Source: Bacteroidia bacterium (GTDB taxonomy: Bacteria > Bacteroidota > Bacteroidia > Flavobacteriales > Flavobacteriaceae). From it: a DNA stretch of 14,304 nt. Both the position numbers and the translations under genes were made by a program. Shown piece by piece: positions 13,760 to 14,304 of this stretch. The stretch's first letter is position 1. Each line of letters opens with the position of its first letter. The notes below the pieces were generated by a model, which saw nothing but the letters and a program-made list of their open reading frames with translations, was not told the origin of the DNA and made no database searches. Location: positions 1 to 14,304 of the forward strand of contig JAUIJW010000035.1 of the NCBI GenBank assembly GCA_030431085.1, written 5' to 3'.

Positions 13760-14304
13760 TTATTGAAGTTCATTTAAAAACTTTAGGGTGTCTACACCAT
13801 CGGCATAATCCCATAATTTTGGCTGTTGCGCTTGCCCAAAATCAATATAATTATTGTGTTTACCCACTACACATTGTATCAAATCTCGATCTGAATTTAA
13901 TTTATTTTCAAGCGCTTGCTGATGATCATAAAACTCATAAAATAAAGCGGCAATAGGAGAGCTATAACTGGTATCTTCCTTCAACATTAAAAATCCGTTC
14001 TCAAGAATTTTAAACTGACTCATTAAAAAAACAGCCTTATTATAGTCGTAATTATTTTCATACTTTTTAAAGTTGATAATAGGGTGGTATTTATAAATGG
14101 CTTTAAAAAATTGGTCGAAATCATAATCTTGTGGCACTAATAACTTAGACACATTTCTGCATCCTAAACCGAAATATCTAAAAATATCTTCGCCTAATTT
14201 TTCGAGATCTGATTGGCTTTCTTCTCCTGTTAAAACAGCTACAGAGTTTCTATTCTTTCTAATAATATTAGGATACTTACCAAAATAGTAATCAAAATAC
14301 CGTG
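13760..14304 (-). CDS. Acyl-CoA reductase (LuxC family), C-terminal part
   Basis: The frame stays open from the TAA at 13760-13762 to the right edge, giving the last 180 residues of a longer protein (LuxC-family reductases are roughly 350-480 aa). A GTG at 14152 is internal, because conserved sequence continues upstream: RKNRNSVAVLTGEES, then DIFRYFGLGCRNVSKLLVP. Its GLGCRN cysteine may be the nucleophile. Downstream follow NNYDYNKAVFLMSQ, NGFLMLKED, SPIAALFYEFYD and DFGQAQQPKLWDYADGVDTL, which together are characteristic of the Bacteroidota acyl-CoA reductase. The family reduces acyl-CoA or acyl groups to aldehydes with NADPH in the cytoplasm; in flavobacteria its physiological role is unclear. 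It lies 15 nt upstream of the lipoprotein gene in a likely operon. Confidence 0.85.
   Translation of the reverse strand, partial: RYFDYYFGKYPNIIRKNRNSVAVLTGEESQSDLEKLGEDIFRYFGLGCRNVSKLLVPQDYDFDQFFKAIYKYHPIINFKKYENNYDYNKAVFLMSQFKILENGFLMLKEDTSYSSPIAALFYEFYDHQQALENKLNSDRDLIQCVVGKHNNYIDFGQAQQPKLWDYADGVDTLKFLNELQ

Noticed and set aside
13714..13956. 80-codon frame on the + strand
   Set aside because: Antisense to the lipoprotein start and the acyl-CoA reductase; no supporting features.
13760..14152. Independent 130-aa gene starting at GTG 14152
   Set aside because: Conserved acyl-CoA reductase sequence continues upstream without a stop to the window edge, so the GTG is internal.

Overview
The window looks like chromosomal DNA from a marine-type Flavobacteriaceae (Bacteroidota). 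It is AT-rich, start codons mostly lack Shine-Dalgarno sequences, and one start has a TAnnTTTG-type -7 box. The protein families also fit: a WbuB-like GT4, a PglC/PglD/PglE set, a short signal-peptide M1 peptidase, a barrel-only Omp85 protein, and a LuxC-family acyl-CoA reductase. These lineage calls come from family knowledge and composition, not from a search.

Left part (1-9036, all + strand) is the end of a surface-polysaccharide/glycan locus. Three genes overlap tightly: a heparinase II/III-family protein (58-1938), a GT4 glycosyltransferase (1935-3179) and a PglC-like phosphoglycosyl transferase (3172-3777). They are followed by a PglD-like acetyltransferase (4172-4783), a non-hydrolysing UDP-GlcNAc 2-epimerase (5325-6401) and a PglE-like aminotransferase (7921-9036). 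Together PglC/D/E suggest a glycan begun on a diacetamido-trideoxyhexose (bacillosamine-type) phosphate. WecB would supply UDP-ManNAc or a related sugar. The 4,6-dehydratase (PglF) is not in the window.

The most unusual material fills the three gaps between the later genes (3778-4171, 4784-5324, 6402-7920). They hold eight copies of a REP/REPIN-like element. Each copy has a 'head' (GTCATTTCGACTG...GGAGAAATCT) and a 'tail' (AGATCTCTCG...CTCGAGATGAC), which are imperfect inverted repeats of each other, all in the same orientation. The interior varies: about 25-30 bp, a shared structured core of about 150-180 bp (two copies), a 444-bp structured insert, or, in one copy (7102-7471), a GIY-YIG nuclease gene that fits almost exactly between head and tail. 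That gene carries a one-base frameshift. The arrangement suggests a nuclease-bearing master element with non-coding derivatives, comparable in logic to REP/RAYT systems but with a different enzyme family. Five elements tile 6414-7878 almost without gaps.

Right part (9037-14304) is compact and repeat-free. A 17-bp-stem bidirectional terminator (9101-9138) separates the glycan locus from gcvT (9165-10247, -) and a secreted M1-family peptidase (10357-11988, -). Divergent from these is a barrel-only Omp85-type outer membrane protein (12084-13202, +). It converges, with a 2-nt gap, on a putative lipoprotein (13205-13744, -) that lies just downstream of the C-terminal part of a LuxC-family acyl-CoA reductase running off the right edge (13760-14304, -).
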